NCBI GenBank assembly: GCA_013400155.1
Contig: VXBM01000024.1
Location: forward strand, 1,588,090-1,652,089
Direction of reading: 5' to 3'
Origin: Helopsaltes ochotensis
Taxonomy: Eukaryota; Chordata; Aves; Passeriformes; Locustellidae
DNA length: 64,000 nucleotides
Shown here: positions 61,601 to 64,000 of the stretch, in pieces
How positions within the stretch are numbered: position 1 is the first letter of the stretch
Layout: each line of letters opens with the position of its first letter
Program-made: the position numbers and the translations under genes
Notes under the pieces: generated by a model
The model's input: only the letters and a program-made list of their open reading frames with translations
What the model was told of the DNA's origin: nothing
The model's database searches: none

Positions 61601-62248
61601 GGGAAGCAATTTAAACCATCCAAGCATGATATAGCATAATCAGCACCTGCTCTCTCCCAGTTCGACACCTGCAATGTATCTGCAGTAGCCCAAGGGGCTG
61701 TGTTCACACTGTCATGCTGTGGTAGAGGAAGACCAGCTCTTCAGTGAGTACTCATCCACATGCTTCTCATGTTCTTGTCCCAGTGGTGATGTTCCGCTGC
61801 AACTTGAAGCTACCCTCTTCCCACCTACTTCCGGGGAATTTACTTGGCTTCTTTACCATGTTTCCTAACATGGAATTGAGTCTTCAAATGATGGTATTTG
61901 AGTTTTCTGTGTGGCCTGGAATTTCCTCCTACTTGTCCCAAGTTTGCCCACTAGGGATTTGCATTTAGCATCAAAATAACATGGCTTCTACAGTGCTTTC
62001 CATCTTTTGGGGTCCAAGCATGTTAGGAAAGATGGTAAACGTTTAGGTACCACACTGAGCATGAGGTGCTAGGACTAACTAATAAATAGGTCTATAATGC
62101 TTAGCTATGGTTAAGTAACCAGCTTACAAGTGATCTCGCAAAAGATTTAAGTGATGAGTGCAGGAGTTTAGGAGGCATCCTGAGGTGGTGGAGTCACAAG
62201 TAGCTCTTTAATTTGTCTGTGGACATGCAAACGGTTAATTCCTAAATG

Positions 62249-62260
62249 CCAGTAGATGGC
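62249..62260 (+). promoter_or_regulatory. CTCF-like core motif
   Basis: CCAGTAGATGGC fits the CTCF core consensus CCASYAGRKGGC at all twelve positions. The next two bases (TC) do not give the favoured RS. It lies in a locally CpG-richer patch that also has TGACGTA (62346) and TGACGTGG (62468). Occupancy cannot be judged from sequence. Degenerate matches to this consensus are common in a genome. Confidence 0.35.
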
Positions 62261-64000
62261 TCCCAAGAGCATTGTCTATAGGATATTTGTCCAACGCACA
62301 TGAAGCAGGATTTTGGCGCACTGATAACCAGCCTCCTGTGCTCCATGACGTATCAGCTGAAATTTGCACAGCATCGGGACATCTGTCGCCAGGCTGGTGG
62401 CATTGTCCTGTGGCCACAAGAAAACACAGATGCTGCATGCTGTGTGGGAAGAAATCCGATTTCCCCATGACGTGGGGATGGGGGTGAGGAAGAGTGGCCC
62501 ACAAGTGAGGCAATAGGTTGAGATCCTGAAATAACAGTTGTGTTCTGGAATAACTCAGTTGGCTATTCATCAATAATGCTGGCTGAGTGGAGGTAGAACC
62601 CAAGCCTCTACATGATCAGAGCAGGTGGAAACCCTTCAGGGTCTCTCTGTGCTGGCCAGCAGGACATGACTGCTTGTTACTTTTGTTGAATGCCTCCAAG
62701 AATGAGGCCCCTGACTTTTCTTCCAAAAATAAAGATGATAAATAATTGTTATAACTGCCTCCTTTTTATAATTACCTCCAAATGGCTTTTTTTTTGTTAT
62801 TCACAGAGATTCTAATTAAGTTTTACATTAATTCTAAATGTGCAGAATCCTTTTACCAGCAGAACCTTTTGGGAATTTCTGCTCTGTTGCAGCTTTGAAG
62901 GCCTGGTTCTAGTCCATTTTCTGAGACCTGTATTTTTTGGGGCTACTATTCTGTTTGACTCCCTCATGAAATATCACGAGAACTCTTTCACTTTCTAGGA
63001 TTTGAAACCCTTAATAAGATTTGTATTTTTGAAGGCAAATGTGGTTCCTTGGGAAATCCAGGGAAACGTTCTCTTTTGGCATTAGGGGAATTCTCCATCA
63101 GCTGAAGTCAATCAGGAATACTGTTCCAAAGGGCTTTATTTGTTCATGGGAAACCTGAGGGCAGCACTATGCTGATATTCATGAACTGGATAGCAGTTTC
63201 CTCACGGGAGGCTCTCTTTTAGTCTGGTTCCTGTGTCCAAAACTGCCAAACAGATGCCAGCTCAGAGCATAGGACTGCTTGGTCAGAACGAACAGAGGGA
63301 ACAAGGGAGGGAGTGGAGGCTGAAGCACAGGGAGTTTAAGGGAAGAGGGTTGTGTCTGCCAGGTCTGCAGAGAAGGATTTTTCTGTTTTTTCTGAAAATG
63401 ATGGGAAGGTTGGTGTGGATAAACTGCTTGGGGCAGTTTTAGTTCTGAGGCTGTGCAGTGCTTGAAACACAAGGTTTTTTCTCTTTGCCTGTGGTTCCTA
63501 AACATTATAACATCCTGTAAACCTGAAAAGAGCATGGAGAAGAGGAAGGGACCTGAAAGAAAACTGTTCTTGGAGGAGAACCCCAGGCACTTGTTACTAC
63601 AATTCTCTCTTGTAAGATGTCATAGCTGTGCCATGTGCCCCTATTGCTGTTTTTTTTCTGTAGCATCATCGTCGTGGCTGATGATAGGTTACTAGCAAGG
63701 AGCACCATCAAGTTATGCCACACTGCCTGTACATCTGTGGTATGGTGTCAAAAGACAAACACCCCTCTCTGGCATTTAGGCAATGCTGCATTGGCTGAGA
63801 GAACATCTGGAATGGATCAGTGACGTATGACTGTGTACAACACTTTAAAATTAGGAATAGATGCGCATGGGTGAAAATCAGCACTGTCTATTATGGAGGC
63901 TGTGAGGTTAGAAATGCTCAGATGCCACTCTGGCCTTGCAAGTGAGGAACTTCTCCAGTCTTGATGTGTACTTGGAGGGGCATGTTTACGTCTTTTTGTT

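Larger units (their letters stand above)
58563..64000. other. Unique noncoding DNA to the window end, no gene recognised
   Basis: No recognisable product. The 110-codon frame at 59130-59462 and the 122-codon minus frame at 62235-62603 have no domain. Contents are an AAAC simple repeat at 58644-58669, and the CTCF-like word and CRE half sites at 62249-62475 in a locally more CpG-rich patch. The window stops inside unique sequence. Confidence 0.65.

Noticed and set aside
1..64000. Endogenous retrovirus, CRISPR array, bacterial-type operon or integrase
   Set aside because: No LTR pair, gag/pol motif other than CR1 RT, regularly spaced repeat array or prokaryotic gene layout was seen on either strand.

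Overview
The window looks like bird (avian) nuclear DNA from a gene desert or a very large intron. The main evidence is six separate CR1 LINE pieces. One keeps readable reverse-transcriptase protein, and others end near the CR1-type 3' motif (ATTCTGTGATTCTA, or its complement). Supporting signs are an AT-rich, CpG-poor background, low repeat load (CR1 is about 2.7 kb of 64 kb), short A/T homopolymers rather than long satellites, and a 25-N assembly gap at 16757-16781. I cannot assign a species or chromosome.

I recognise no host protein-coding gene, rRNA or canonical tRNA. The longest open frames (about 150 codons, e.g. minus strand 49811-50272 and 37884-38336, plus strand 57930-58382) show no recognisable domain and are about as long as chance allows in this much unconstrained sequence. 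The only open frame I can name is the CR1 reverse transcriptase remnant at 3535-3879 (minus), which is dead: the catalytic FADD motif reads FANN.

Layout. 1-3317: unique noncoding DNA with one possible MIR-like SINE remnant. 3318-4330: two minus-strand CR1 pieces. 4331-8894: unique DNA. 8895-9520: plus-strand CR1 3' end. 9521-15440: unique DNA with a double hairpin (11428-11463) and a GC/CpG-enriched patch (12895-13290). 15441-15800: minus-strand CR1 3' end. 15801-25659: unique AT-rich DNA with the assembly gap and a 72-nt hairpin (21908-21979) that is the best candidate for something new. 25660-26113: plus-strand CR1. 26114-44174: unique DNA with small tandem duplications and candidate conserved noncoding blocks near 34420-35240 and 40350-40560. 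44175-44543: plus-strand CR1. 44544-64000: unique DNA with simple repeats, a possible L2/MIR-type remnant (58380-58562) and a CTCF-like motif with two cAMP-response half sites (62249-62475).

There is no set of genes acting together here. Any function is most likely regulatory (enhancers, insulators, small RNAs), and the sequence alone cannot prove that.
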